From positions 10,773,837-10,837,836 of the forward strand of contig NC_087080.1 of the NCBI RefSeq assembly GCF_026151205.1: a stretch of 64,000 bases of DNA, read 5' to 3'. This DNA comes from Bolinopsis microptera. Taxonomy: Eukaryota; Ctenophora; Tentaculata; Lobata; Bolinopsidae. Numbering within the stretch: position 1 is the stretch's first letter; each line of letters begins with the position of its first letter. Shown piece by piece: positions 46,014 to 57,649 of the stretch. The notes under the pieces were generated by a model that worked only from the letters and a program-made list of their open reading frames with translations, was not told the DNA's origin and made no database searches. Position numbers and translations under genes: made by a program.

Positions 46014-47192
46014 ATGATATTCTCCATTGTTTTGGCGCTCATTGGTACAGCTCTCTCTGCTGAACTGGACCCCTATCTCACTGAATGGACACTTCTCACA
46101 AAGAACGAGGAAAGAATCATGTTTCCTCTGAGAGATTACATTCTGGAGGTCAAAGCATTCCGTCCTGATGTGTACGATACAAACCCACACTATGCCGAAC
46201 TTTTCAGAACGGACAAGTCCACTACTATGATGATGTTACTGCACGCTGGAGGCTGGAAGAAGAAAGTCGGCCGTTTGGTCTGGAATACCATAAAATATGA
46301 CAGAGGATACGACGTGAACGTTGAGGAATGTAATGCTAGATACCAAGCCTACAGAAGCTTCCCCGCCGGAGGAAATAAAGAGCAGATATGGGCATGGAAT
46401 TTCAACGAAGATGATGTTGAACTGACATGCGACGGAGAACTGCAATACTCCCAACATTTCGATGATGGAGAAGTTACTCCCAGAAAACCTGGCTTGCCAC
46501 AAAGCTGTCGGTCACTTGGAAATGCGGATGTAGACAGAATAATCTTCAGACACATGGAGGGCTATTACATCCGTGGAATACCAAGGAGTTATAAAAAAGA
46601 AACTACTCCACCCCCTACAACAACCAGATATCTTACAACGGAGGTACTTTATACTACCACTGTGCTCTCTAATACTGATGATATAGTACATAAAGTTTAT
46701 CCTACATGCGACTGCTGGACTCCAGAATGTGGATATTGCACCAACATGGAATGCACTGTGAAGCAAGATCTCGTCAACTCCAACAAAGGTATCGAGGTTA
46801 CTTCAAAGCTCAGGAGGAAGAGGCTCAACTCAATTGTGCTGTACGATGAAGAAGGTGACGAAATTGGAAGATTTCAGTGGAACCTCAGGGGTATCTGGAT
46901 GACCGGCTGCATTGCATGTCTGACTCCTGCTGATTTGAGACGTGCTAAATCGGAAGAAGGACAGACGACATGGTCCTTTTCCCTAAAAGACGGAATAGTC
47001 CGAATTTCTATCAACGATGAATGTGTGTACGAGCAGCCTCTACTCGGAGAATGTAAAGAAAGATACAGTAAAGCTAAGAGGTTCGCTTTTTATGACATGA
47101 CCTGCGAGAATACATTCACATACAGACGTAAGGAAATGGAAGCTGGAGACAGAATTACACCGGACTGTGCTGGCACATGTCCTGAACAGTAA
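46014..47192 (+). CDS. Secreted two-domain cysteine-rich protein, cluster member 3
   Basis: 392 residues from the ATG at 46014; an in-frame ATG at 45957 would add 19 residues that spoil the signal peptide, and an acceptor (actcag) sits 4 nt before 46014, so I use the later start. Signal peptide MIFSIVLALIGTALSA. Domain 1 has ILEVKAFRPDVYDTNP, VGRLVWNTIKYDRGYD, EQIWAWNF and LTCDGELQYSQ. Linker (about 190-226) is Thr-rich (ETTPPPTTTRYLTTEV). Domain 2 has CDCWTPECGYCTNMEC, GRFQWNLRGIWMTGC, GECKERYSKAKRFAFYDMTC and CAGTCP. The second domain shows the internal homology best: WSFSLKDG...CVYEQ mirrors WAWNFNED...LQYSQ in domain 1. Confidence 0.9.
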   Translation: MIFSIVLALIGTALSAELDPYLTEWTLLTKNEERIMFPLRDYILEVKAFRPDVYDTNPHYAELFRTDKSTTMMMLLHAGGWKKKVGRLVWNTIKYDRGYDVNVEECNARYQAYRSFPAGGNKEQIWAWNFNEDDVELTCDGELQYSQHFDDGEVTPRKPGLPQSCRSLGNADVDRIIFRHMEGYYIRGIPRSYKKETTPPPTTTRYLTTEVLYTTTVLSNTDDIVHKVYPTCDCWTPECGYCTNMECTVKQDLVNSNKGIEVTSKLRRKRLNSIVLYDEEGDEIGRFQWNLRGIWMTGCIACLTPADLRRAKSEEGQTTWSFSLKDGIVRISINDECVYEQPLLGECKERYSKAKRFAFYDMTCENTFTYRRKEMEAGDRITPDCAGTCPEQ

Positions 47193-47648
47193 TTTACAGG
47201 GTTTTTGTTGAATGAAGAATAATCTTATGCAAATTTTTATTGATGAACGTTTGATACGGTTTATTTATTCAATTATATCTTATGGTTTGGAGTGAAATAT
47301 TTGCTCAATTATGTAAATTCAGTTTTTATGGTGTACATTTTATTTAAAACTTGCTTTAAGTTCAATTTTTGTAATTGGTTGGTTTTATTTAGATGTAAAA
47401 AAGTAGTTCAGTTCCTTCTCTTCCTCTCTTCCTCTCTTCTTTTCTCCTTTTCTCCCTCCCATGATATCTTCTGTTTCATATTTGGAACACGACTGTTAAT
47501 TATTCAAACTTTTCATCTGGACGTGAAACAAATTCTTCATATTATGGAGCTAGGGTGTTGAAACGGTTCCATCCCCTTACATAATACTCAACGAATGTAA
47601 TAGATTTGTTGTTTTGTTGTATGTATATTGTATAATGTATGTTTTGTT
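47193..47648. other. Spacer after cluster member 3
   Basis: AT-rich with a pyrimidine-rich run (ttcctctcttcctctcttct, about 47418-47460). No gene recognised. Confidence 0.4.
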
Positions 47649-47702
47649 GTATGTATAATGTATGTACGACCACGTGGGCGGTCGTTCATACATTATACAT
47701 AC
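47649..47702. repeat. Hairpin with about 23-bp arms around cacgtgggcgg
   Basis: gtatgtataatgtatgtacg and its near-complement cgttcatacattatacatac face each other; one mismatch. It begins the tandem array that follows. Confidence 0.75.
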
Positions 47703-48859
47703 AGAAATAATTCTTTGAATTATAATAATGACTAGAAAGCCCGTGGTCACAGGGAGAAAAGTAATGGTATTCTGTGGTACCAATGGTAGTCAGTTTTTAT
47801 AGCATCAAAAAATATCCGTCACAACCGAAAATACAGCCGATTAAAATGTAGCTCACACTAAACACGACGTAATTACTACAAAGCTGATCAAAATTTCGCG
47901 CGTAAATCTTTGCACGTGTTCCAACAGCGTTACTATGTTTACTATGTAACTTCCAATTTCTCATATAATTTGCACGTGGGCGGTCCTACAGACATACAGA
48001 CAGAATAATTCTTTGAATTATATAATTACTAGAAAACCCGTGGTAACAGGGATGAAGCTAGTAGTATTCTTTGAAAGAAAGTTTTAATCGCATCAAAAGA
48101 TATCCGTCCCAACCAAAGATACAGGCGATTTATATGTTAAACACTTTAAACACAACGTACACGTAATTATCACAGCCTTATCACAAAACCGATCAAAATG
48201 CCGTTCCAACGATCTTTGCACGTGCACGTGTGCATTACAACACCGTTGCTATGCAACCTTTTGGTTTTTACCTAACTTCTATTTGTTTACCTAATTTGCA
48301 CGTGGGCGGTCGTGCAGACATACAAAAAGAATCTTTTAAATTATAATATAGACTAGAAAACCCGTGGTCACAGGGAGGAACCTAATAGTATTCTTTGGAA
48401 GTCAGTTTTAATCGTGTCAAAAAGTATTCATCCCCGCCGAAGATACAGCCAAATAAAATGTAGCTCGCACTGAACACAACGTAATTACCACAAAACCGAT
48501 CAAAATGACGTTAAAACAATCATTATACGTGCACGTGCGTGTAACAATCCTCGTTACTATGGTTATTATGCAACTACCTATTTCTTATCTAATTGCACGT
48601 GGGCGGTCGTTCAAACAAACAAAAAGAATTCTCTGAATTATAAGTAAGATGTAATATTATTCTTCGGTAGTCAGTTTTTATAGCATCAACAAATATCCAT
48701 CACAACCGAAGATACAGCCCATTAAAATGTAGCTCGCACTGAACACCACGTAATAACAAAAAACCGACCAAAATACCATTCAAACAATCCTTGCACGTGC
48801 ACGGGCGTGTAACAACCCTCGTTACCATGGTTACTTTGCAACTTCTTATTTTTCATTTA

Positions 48860-50561
48860 CCTTAATTCCCAAAAATTTGGGCGACAAAAAATTTGAGCGG
48901 GCCTCTCGCCCAAATTTTTTGCAGACCAAATTAATTGCATAAATCTTTTCCGTCTGCTAAATTTATTTGCTAACCAAAGTTTTGGCATTTGGCCTGTGGC
49001 CCTGAAATCTATAGAAATATGGCTTTTTCTTCATATCCAAGTGAAATAATATTTGAAATTTTAGTTTTCTAATCTGTTCATTCATGGCTTGACCAAGTAA
49101 AAAGGCTTATATTTTAAATGAATAGAAATAACTGGAATAGCTAACAGCGCTACTAATAAAACAAATGGCTAGAGGTACGGATAGATAGAGATTTAAACAA
49201 GATCTGCAAATGGATTATCATCCACCGTAAAGTCTGATCTACAAGCATCAGTTATACCCGACTTCTCAAAGCCTTTCCTTATGTCATCTGGCCTCCCTTT
49301 TAAATATACAAAAAGTTCGTTGATCCAACGAGCGTGTACTTCACGGATCACTGTCAAGCGGGTATCAATTTTCACATTGTCTGATGAAACTCCTCCATTG
49401 AGCTGACACACTATGTTTTTCGCGTACCAATCTTCGTACTTATTGCGCATGAATTTCTTAGCCAGTCCATTGATAGATATGTCCAGGGGCTGTAGATGAT
49501 GGGTCATATTAGCTGGAGCCTGGAACTTTCTGTAGGATGCAGTTGTTGGCTGTCGTCAGATCTTTTAGTCATTTAGTGTCTGTGTGTGTTGGGCCCGAAA
49601 CACATCTGATATCAGTAGCGCTTTCTGCTCAGGGTTGTTGATGGAGGCTCGAACTGATTCTATGTGGGGAAGAAGGATTTTCTCAAAGAACTGGACACTG
49701 GTCAGGGTATTAGACCAATGGTTGTGGGTATGGGTAACGTGGAAGCTGGATGGGAACTTGAATTTGGGCTCACAACGCTTTGTTTTACCCTGATAGATTA
49801 TCTGAACAGGCAAGAATTCTCCCGACAACGTAACAGCGAAGTTACCCGTAATCTGTCTCTTATCCTTAGTCCCACTGACACCGATAACTTTAGCGCCTTT
49901 CGGTGCCAAGGTGTTGCTACTGACAGAAACGTAAGTTAGAGGAGTCTGGTCGTGATTAATTACCAAGGAATCTGGTATGCTGTGATCCTTGACCAGCGGA
50001 TGAATCTCCCGTTGAAAGCTAAGTTTGATCTATTTGAACATACCCTCGGGTACAGGAAGCTTCGCAGTTGTTGCTCTACGTCTGACGAGTTTAGGGCGGG
50101 TTTTCTGATAGTGGTAAAGAATCTGTCTCACATGACGGTACTCTATACTGTCCCTATCCAACAAATCTGGAAAACGAGCTTCCAAAGCCCCGACGATGAT
50201 TCCCCGGATCACACTTGCACTTATCACAGCTCCTTTCATTGTATATCTATCATTTTGTACTGTGCCATCATCACTGTATTTTTTAGTAGTTACTGGGCAG
50301 ATCGTAAATTTCATAATATGAAACAAGTCAGACTACCACCTACATGCTTAAAATTGAAAGCAAAATGACTGGAATAATAAGGAATAATAATGAACTAAGG
50401 CAAATATCTAACAGAAATTTTAGTGGAAAATCGTTCATTTTTCGAAGAATTTGTGCCCAAATTTTCGGTCGCCCAAATGAGTTCAAATTTTCTGCCCAAA
50501 TTTTTCGGGCTCAAATAAATTTTGCTCAATATAATGGCACACAAATTTTTGGGAACTAAGG
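48860..50561 (-). mobile_element. pogo-like DNA transposon with TA target duplication
   Basis: Inverted ends CCTTAATTCCCAAAAATTTG at 48860 and its near-complement (one mismatch) ending at 50561, with TA on each side (48858-48859, 50562-50563). Subterminal gcccaaatttt motifs repeat at both ends. It encodes a minus-strand DDE transposase remnant. It splits the 300-bp tandem array, so it is younger than the array. Confidence 0.85.
49193..50326 (-). pseudogene. pogo/Tigger-type DDE_1 transposase, broken
   Basis: On the minus strand the product shows KLPVPEGMFK, an in-frame TAG, then the DDE core LVINHDQTPLTYVSV (first D), DKRQITGNFAVTLSGEFLPV, QIIYQGKT and ALLISDVFRAQ (second D). After two frame changes near 49500-49580 it continues with MTHHLQPLDISING, WYAKNIVCQL and EVHARWINELF. 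This is the usual pogo/CENP-B-related domain order. The N-terminal HTH part is only partly visible. One stop and at least two frameshifts make it inactive. Confidence 0.85.
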
Positions 50562-50690
50562 TAATTTGCACGTGGGCGGTCATACAAACAAACATAATTC
50601 TTTGAATTACAAGTAAGATAATTCTTTGAATTATACTAATGATAAGATGGCTGGCTTTATAATAACGTATATATGGCTGTTTTGACAAAA

Positions 50691-51294
50691 CTGTAGGGGG
50701 GATAACACCGACCGCAAATCTATTCATGCAAAGTCAGTTTATTTAATCAGGAAGGTGAAATGTGCCTCTACCGCTGGAGAGGTGCTAAAATTGGAATTCT
50801 CTAGGTTTTGCAACGATAGATCAGGGTGTCTTGTCTTTACATACTTGGTGTCTCGCTTAGACTCAGACTTGGGTGCACTGCATTTTGGTGTCTGGTTATA
50901 ATCAGAAATTGTTGTGAAACTAGGGATGATGATTCCAACAAGGATAGAAAAACCCATAACCTGGCTACCTTATTGCATGCACAAAAGCAATTCTAACTGC
51001 AAATCCACATTTTAGTGAAAAAACTGATATGAATCCGATCTGCACAGAATTGTATGTGGTCTGCAGAATTGTATGTGGTCTGCGCAACTTTCCTCAAGGC
51101 ATGGATTCCAATTTTCGCCCTAAAATAATGCGAATGATTTGTTCGGGGAATTATCAGTGATGACGCTAATGCTCAGTGTGATTTACTTCTAGGGTGGCAC
51201 CTGAGAGGTACCTAATCAAAGCAACAGTCCAGCTGCACTGTATAAAGATGCCGCGTCAGTGTCCGAAACGTTCAGACGGAGGTCTTGACGCCGA
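50691..51294. other. Spacer, nothing recognised
   Basis: No gene. A short direct repeat gcagaattgtatgtggtctg occurs at about 51044 and 51062. Confidence 0.4.
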
Positions 51295-51440
51295 GATCTA
51301 TTAACGCCGACTGCATTTTCCGCTTTGCACCCCTCGCGATGCAGACTGTAGTCTGAGATTTAATTCACGTCAGGATACACTTTAAAGAATACAATCTGAG
51401 GTCTGCGTTCTAGCGGAAATCCGTTCCGGGTTATTGCGAA

Positions 51441-51620
51441 CAGGGACGTAGCCAGGATTTTTCTTTGAGGGGGGCTGTCGGCGAGCGAAGCGAGCCGACG
51501 CGTCCAATCAAGCTGTGGCAGGGGTCTGGGGGCGCAGCCCCCAGCGGGGTCCAGGGGCGGAGCCCCTTGGCGGGGGCTAGGGAAATTTTTTGCGAAACAG
51601 GGTGTTTTAGACGACATTTG
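51441..51620 (+). mobile_element. hAT terminal fragment (GC-rich)
   Basis: Begins CAGGGACGTAGCCAGGATTT and continues with gcgagcgaagcgagccga and gggcgcagcccccagcgggg palindromic blocks. Related to 12678-12751. A further caggcacgtagcc followed by a C run is at about 51974-51999. Confidence 0.6.
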
Positions 51621-52656
51621 GCATTAAAGAAATTTGTAGGACAGCAATAAACTGGGATTGAAAAGAATCAAGTACTCACGTAAATTTGGTAACTTCACAA
51701 CAGCAATCTGCATTCTCCAATCAGAATTTACGACTTACTCAGGCCTCATCGTCTTAAGATTTTTACATTTCCTACGGTCTAGGGGACACTATTGACTATA
51801 ATTATAGAAGTCTTCTAGAATGTTTGCTTGGATTTAATGACATATATTTACTAATCCACAGTTCAAATCTTTGACTGACTGCAGTCATAAACACAGCCCA
51901 GTTACCAGGCGACCATGGGGACTAGGGGGCTTATCTTTTTTCTGGGGTTCGATTTTTTCGCATTCGCAATCAGGCACGTAGCCCCCCCCCCCCCCCCCTG
52001 GTTTTTGTAACTTAAATACTAAATAGGCACAGTTATCTTATGAAGCTGGTTACTTTTTAAAATGAACTATTTTAGCATGCCATGAGAAAACAATTAGGAA
52101 CGAACAACTTTTAAATCCGTATATCAATTAAATTATTATCAGTAGCAATTTACCAGCAAGTCATGCAAGAGTTAGAAATTTTAAAGTGGTTATATTTCAC
52201 CAAGATCGAATGATATATAGTCAGTGTGATCCAATTTTTGACCCAATCCTGAAAAATGGAAAAAAGCTAGTTCATTGCTATTAGTCTTGAATATATGTGG
52301 CATTTCTATGGAAGTCCTTATACCTTATCTGCAGATCTATCATCTAACACTGGAATTGCCTCATAACATAATAAAATCATCTCAGTTCGAAGAAGTACAG
52401 AAACTCTTCTGTTTGGGATAAAGATCTAAATACGCGCTCCGTCTTCTGTTTGCCATTTTATATTTCGAATAATAATGTTGGAATTCGAAATTGCCCAATG
52501 GCAATTTTAAGAACTTTTTTGTATTTGTGGAATTGTATACCAATGAGCCGTAGAGTTAATATTTCTAATGTTCAGAATTCTCGATGCAACCATTTTATAA
52601 AAATACGATACTTACTATAGAATCTCTTTAAACCTGAAAACACGGTATCCAGGAAT

Positions 52657-53891
52657 ATGTTAGTTCTCGTCCTGACAGCACTGTTTGGTGCAGCCTACTC
52701 TGCTGAACTGGACCCCTCTCTGACTGAGTGGAGACTTGTCACACAGAACGAAGAAAGAATCAAGTTTCCTCTTAGAGACTACATTCTGGAGGTCAAAGCA
52801 TTCCTTCCTGATGAGTACGATACGAACCCACCGTATGCCGAACTTTTCAGAACAGACAAGTCCACTACTATGATGTTAATGCTACACGCTGGAAGCTGGC
52901 AGAAAAGCGTCGGCCGTTTGGTGTGGAATACCATCAAATATGACAGAGGATATGATACTGCAGTTGAAGAATGTGACGCCAGATACCAACCCTACCAAAG
53001 CTTTCCCGCTGGAGGAAAGAAGGAGCAGATCTGGGCATGGAATTTTTTCGATGATCACCTTGAATTGACATGCGACGGAGAACTTCAGTACGAACAAAAC
53101 TTTGATGAAGGTGATGTTCATGCTAGAAAACCTGGCTTGCCAAAAAGCTGTCGGAAGCTTGGAGATGCGAATGTGGACAGGATAACTTTGAAGCATATGG
53201 CAGGTGAATACATCCGTGGTAGACCCAAGGTAGAACCTACTACTCCACCTAAAGCTACAACACAACCAAAAGTTACAACACAACCAAAAGTTACAACACA
53301 ACCAAAAGTTACAACACAACCAGCTCCAGTACCTCCGAGTGAAGATCCTGGACTACCTGATGATAACAAATTCGCTGAACTCTATCCCACCTGCGACTGC
53401 TGGACATCAGAATGTAACTACTGTGCCAATATGGAATGCACTGTCCAACATGACCTGATCGGAGATGACCTAGGGGTCCAGGTTACGTCTAAACTCGGCT
53501 GGAGGATATTGAACTCGATCGTGCTGTATGATGAAGAGGGAAATACTCTTGGAATGTTCTATTCCAGTGGAGTCTGAAAAAGATTCTTCTGACCGGCTGT
53601 GTCAGCTGTCAGACACCTCCTGCTATACGACGTATCAAACCTGGCACTGTAGATCTGTGGGTTTTCTCTCTGGACATGATTGACGGGGTGCTAACACTGA
53701 AGCTTAGTGTCGGTGGATCTGTTGTGTACGAGAATGCACTGGTCGGAGAATGTGCTGAGAGGTACAAGAATGTTGACAGATTTGCTTTCTTCGACATGGC
53801 CTGTGAGAATACGTTTACATACGTGAAGGAACAGATGGTGGCTGGAGCTAGAGTTACCCCTAACTGTGCTGGAACTTGTCCTAGTTCTTAA
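52657..53891 (+). pseudogene. Secreted two-domain protein, cluster member 4, frameshifted in domain 2
   Basis: Intact from the ATG (signal peptide MLVLVLTALFGAAYSA) through domain 1, the linker and the CDCWTSECNYC start of domain 2. At 53556-53562 the sequence ggaatgttctattccagtgg has four extra bases (tatt) compared with member 5 (ggaatgttccagtgg). This gives a stop at 53575-53577 after 306 codons. Downstream, the remaining domain 2 continues in a shifted frame to TAA at 53889-53891 with no other defect, including CAERYKNVDRFAFFDM and CAGTCP. The linker has four TTQP units against two in member 5. AG acceptor (atccag) 4 nt before the ATG; AATAAA at 53952. The break is recent; a truncated secreted domain 1 could still be made. 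Confidence 0.85.
53258..53329 (+). repeat. 18-bp coding minisatellite (TTQPKV) in the linker
   Basis: aaagttacaacacaacca occurs three times in a row after a variant aaagctacaacacaacca. The paralogue at 58254-58289 has one copy after the variant. Confidence 0.9.
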
Positions 53892-56276
53892 AGAGACAAT
53901 CGATATAGACTAATTACTCTGAAATATATAGAACATTTCTTTGCATTCCAAAATAAACTAATTACGACCTATAATTACTTCTTAACTCATACTTATGAAC
54001 TGATTATAAATAGTTACAAGCCAAATTAAAACACAATTTTGCGTGTGTCGTCCTCATTCAATTCGCCTAGCTGTTAATTTTTATTGATCATTGGAAATGT
54101 AAATTTATTATTGTTTTTGATGACAGTTCTAAATCACTAATTAGTGGGATTTCATTAACCTCTATAATATCCAACTCTATAACGTATTATGAAAAGTACT
54201 GATAAGATCAGTTTCAACTCATATACCAGTCCGTTCCGTCAGTCCAAATTTGAAATGACTCCCAGGACCCGAATGTTCCTCCTATTTGGAGTGCAGTGCA
54301 CTAACAAAGAAAACCTTCCCAGCTACAACCTAACAACCAGGATATATCTTATAATTATAACCTGGCTTTTAAGGTGACCTCCAAGCTCAATTTTATGGGT
54401 TATACGGAAATGATATCAGGAACTTCTGTACGGGGTTCGTGTGGGTGCTGTGCATTCTGCAACTGCTCGAATATGCACGTGTTATGATTACTTATTATAT
54501 AAATCGATCACCTAGTTTCATGGCCCACGCTCTTAACTCCAATATTTTCTAGGAAAGTCTGCTTATTTTAGTATGGTGATTCATTATCACTGAAGATCTG
54601 TATGTTGGCTAGACACTGTCATTATGCGTTGCACCGGAAAAATTTCTATGTGGACCAACTGTGAACTGTCTGTCGAAAAATGATATTAGAAATTAGATAA
54701 GTCTTAAAACAAATCTGAATACGTCTTTAGAGGGTGGAAATAAACAAAAATGTGAACCACACCGTTTCTACTGTTTTATTATTATTGAATCAGATCAAAA
54801 AACCGGGTTTGTTGTATTTAAAAGCTTAAATTCATTTTGACATTTTATTATACAGATTCATAAAACAGATTGGCTGTGCAGTAAAAAACAATAAACCCAC
54901 TACTGATCGGCGACAGTGACCGTTTTTTCTACCCTTTAATTTTAAACCAACATACTGTCCTCTGACGAATTGTCCAGTTTCATTCGCCTCCATGCAATTA
55001 TTGTCTCCGCTCGCATCATACAAATTTATTTCGTTCAACGTTTATCAGCGTTGGCTGATTTGTACAGTCAACCAGTGCAGTGTTTTTATAGCTAGACAAC
55101 TCCAACCCTGGTACCCTGCCATCCTAAGCAAGTTGAGCAATGGGTTGATTGTAGTGTAATATCGGTTGGGAACATTGCCTCAAACATGGACATTCTTATT
55201 GTGAAGAGAACTACCGAGGCCATGTGCAGTGCAGAATGCTTTAAAACACCCAAAGTGATAGTTATCGATTATTGAGTAGAGATGTTAAAAGCGAGCGGCG
55301 GTTATAGCTAGATATGGTCATGGCCTGTTTTTAGTCTTTTCAGCCACATCTAGCAGAAACCAAAGACACGGACGCTTTGAAGAATTCGCCGGTAATTATG
55401 GCTGGGTTTACTAGGAAGTCTCGGTAATTTTGTGCCTCCTTGCCCAAAAGTAGAAAACTACTGGGCTATTCCTCAAAATCCAATTACGGTAGGACGGAAG
55501 CGGCATTTCATGGCGATGGTTCTAGTAATGTTGATCATCATAGCGATGGTTCGAGTTATGCAGATCATCATCGCAAACTGTTCCACAAAAGTCTAACTAT
55601 GGACTGTTTTGTGTCTCCTTGGCCAGATGATACAAGCTGAACTGTTTCCCAAGAGTCCTATCACATTGTTTTGTTTCTCCCTTGCCAAAAGTAGAGAATT
55701 GATGAGCTGTTCCCCAAAAGTTCGACTAACAAGTAACATGAACACTGTTTTGTTTCTCTTCGTCAAAATGTAGAAAATTGCAGAACTGCTCCCCAAACTT
55801 CCCACTAAAATATAATTGTGGATGCTGAGACCAACTACAATCCGCACGGTTAAACAGAATAGCAGTACAACCTGAGAACAAACAGAGAGAACAGTCCTGA
55901 TAAAGCTATGAGCACGTGTCAGTCACGATGTCAGACTCGATTCTGTCAGAACAATCAGGTGACCCTAGAATAGTGGTGATTATACCAAAGTCAGAATTAC
56001 TAATATATAGCCGAAAGAACGTACTTTCTGACAGATATGCAAGGTGTGAGGCGTCATTCTTCTGTCTACTTATTAACCGGGTTCAATAGCTCCTACCTAC
56101 TACCTAGATCTCTAGATACCTCTGTTTTCATATTTTAAAAGCTCGCTGACCATCTTATGACTTATAATTTAACCCTCTCTCACCGGGTGAGCTAGTCCAT
56201 CCAACATTCTAATAATAATAGAATAATGATCTAGAATAATAATCTAATATAATAATAGAATAATGAGTGGTCATTG
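53892..56276. other. 3' flank of member 4, copy A
   Basis: Shared with copy B at 58847-60885. Contains a 30-bp repeat (gatggttc-ag-ta-tg-agatcatca, 55515-55575) and degenerate 60-75 bp repeats built on tgttttgt-tctc-cttg-ccaaaagtaga (about 55600-55830). The short ORFs here are frameless between copies, so I do not call genes. Confidence 0.5.
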
Positions 56277-57068
56277 ACAAGATCTATTTACGCCGACTGC
56301 TTTTTCCGCTTTCCACCCCTCACGATGCAGACTGTAGTCTGAGATTTAATTCACGTCAGGCTACACTTCAAAGAAGACAGAATACGATCTGTGGTCTGGG
56401 TTCTCGCGGAAATCCATTGCGGTTATTATTCGTGTCGACTGTCACGGGAAATCCAATCCGGGTTATTACGAATGCATTCAATTTTGTATTCGTTTCGACT
56501 GTCGCTACAGCTATATCATAACCTTCTTGCTAACTCTACGAGCGTTGGATTATTTGTTGGTATTCCTTTCTCCTGATTAGGTTTTTAACTATTTGATTTA
56601 CCTTTTAATTGGTTGTTCTCTTAAAACTGTCAACTAAATGTAATTTAGGTGTAAACTGTAAGCTTTTTTGTAAATTAAATACTAAATAAGCACAGTTATC
56701 TTATCTTCTTATGAAGCTGGTAATTTTTAAAAATGAACTATTTTAGTCAGGGGTGTGAATGATTTTATTCATGGGGGGGCCAAATTCTAGATATTTTTGG
56801 CGCTTCGCGCCACAACCTGAGTTTCAAAAAAGTTTCGGGGTAAGGACAAAAGGAAATTACGGCATGCGCGGAATCGTGATTTTTCACGTTTGCCGTGACA
56901 AATCGCGATTTTTTTCAGATCCTGGCCTCGCGAGAAATCAGGATTTTTTCAGTTCTCCGCGTCAAATTGCGCATTTTCCTTTAAATCTGAGGAACGAATT
57001 CGCGTATTTTCCTTAAAATCTGCGGGCCAAATTTCACGTTTTCTATATAAGTATATGAAACCAATCAT

Positions 57069-57371
57069 ATCCACAGCCTTCTGAATGTAGGTATGGACTT
57101 CAGAAAACCGAAAAAATATTTTCGGCTCATAATGATCAGGGTAGCATGAAACATGAACAAAAGTAGTTTCCAGAAAATCTTTGAAAAATTTTGACTTACA
57201 AAATTTTCGGTCCGAGTCATTCTCGATACGTACCTCTGAAGGCAGAGTTCATCCATAGCCTTCCGAATGTAGGTGCGGACTTTGAAAACCGAAAAAATAT
57301 TTTTAGCTCATAATGATCAGGGTAGCATGAAACATGAACAAAAGTAGTTTCCAAGAAAACTTTGAAAATTT
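57069..57371. repeat. Two copies of a 183-bp repeat
   Basis: atccacagccttctgaatgt (57069) and atccatagccttccgaatgt (57252) begin the two copies, both continuing to gaacaaaagtagtttcca. Lies 300-580 bp upstream of gene 5 and is absent upstream of gene 4. Confidence 0.8.
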
Positions 57372-57649
57372 TTGAAGAAGTACAGAAACTCTTCTGTTTG
57401 GGTTAAAGATCTAAATACACGCTCCGTCTTCTGTTTGCCATTTTATATTTCGAATAATAATGTTGGAATTCGAAATTGCCCTATGGCAATTTTAAGAACG
57501 TTTTGAGTATTTGTGGAATTGTATTTACCAATGAGCCGTAGAATTAAATAATCATTTCTAATGTTCAGATTTCTCAATGCAACCATTTTATAAAAATACG
57601 ATACTTACTATAGAATCTCTTTAAACCTGAAAACACGGTATCCAGGAAT

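Larger units (their letters stand above)
47660..50690. repeat. Tandem array of roughly 300-bp units, split by a transposon
   Basis: The landmark gtgggcggtc recurs at 47674, 47976, 48302, 48599 and, beyond the inserted element, 50572. Steps are 302, 326, 297 and about 269 bp after removing the insertion. Each unit has attataatgactagaaaacc cgtgg, kept to varying degrees, and gcacgtgggcgg. The units are diverged from each other. Confidence 0.8.
51295..56276. repeat. Copy A of a roughly 5-kb tandem duplication carrying cluster member 4
   Basis: Matches the following segment with an offset that stays near 4.98-4.99 kb: 51300 with 56282, 52386 with 57373, and 52657 with 57650. Flanks, coding sequence and 3' minisatellite are all shared. 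Copy A has a hAT fragment at 51441 that copy B lacks. Homology reaches at least 56094. Confidence 0.85.
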
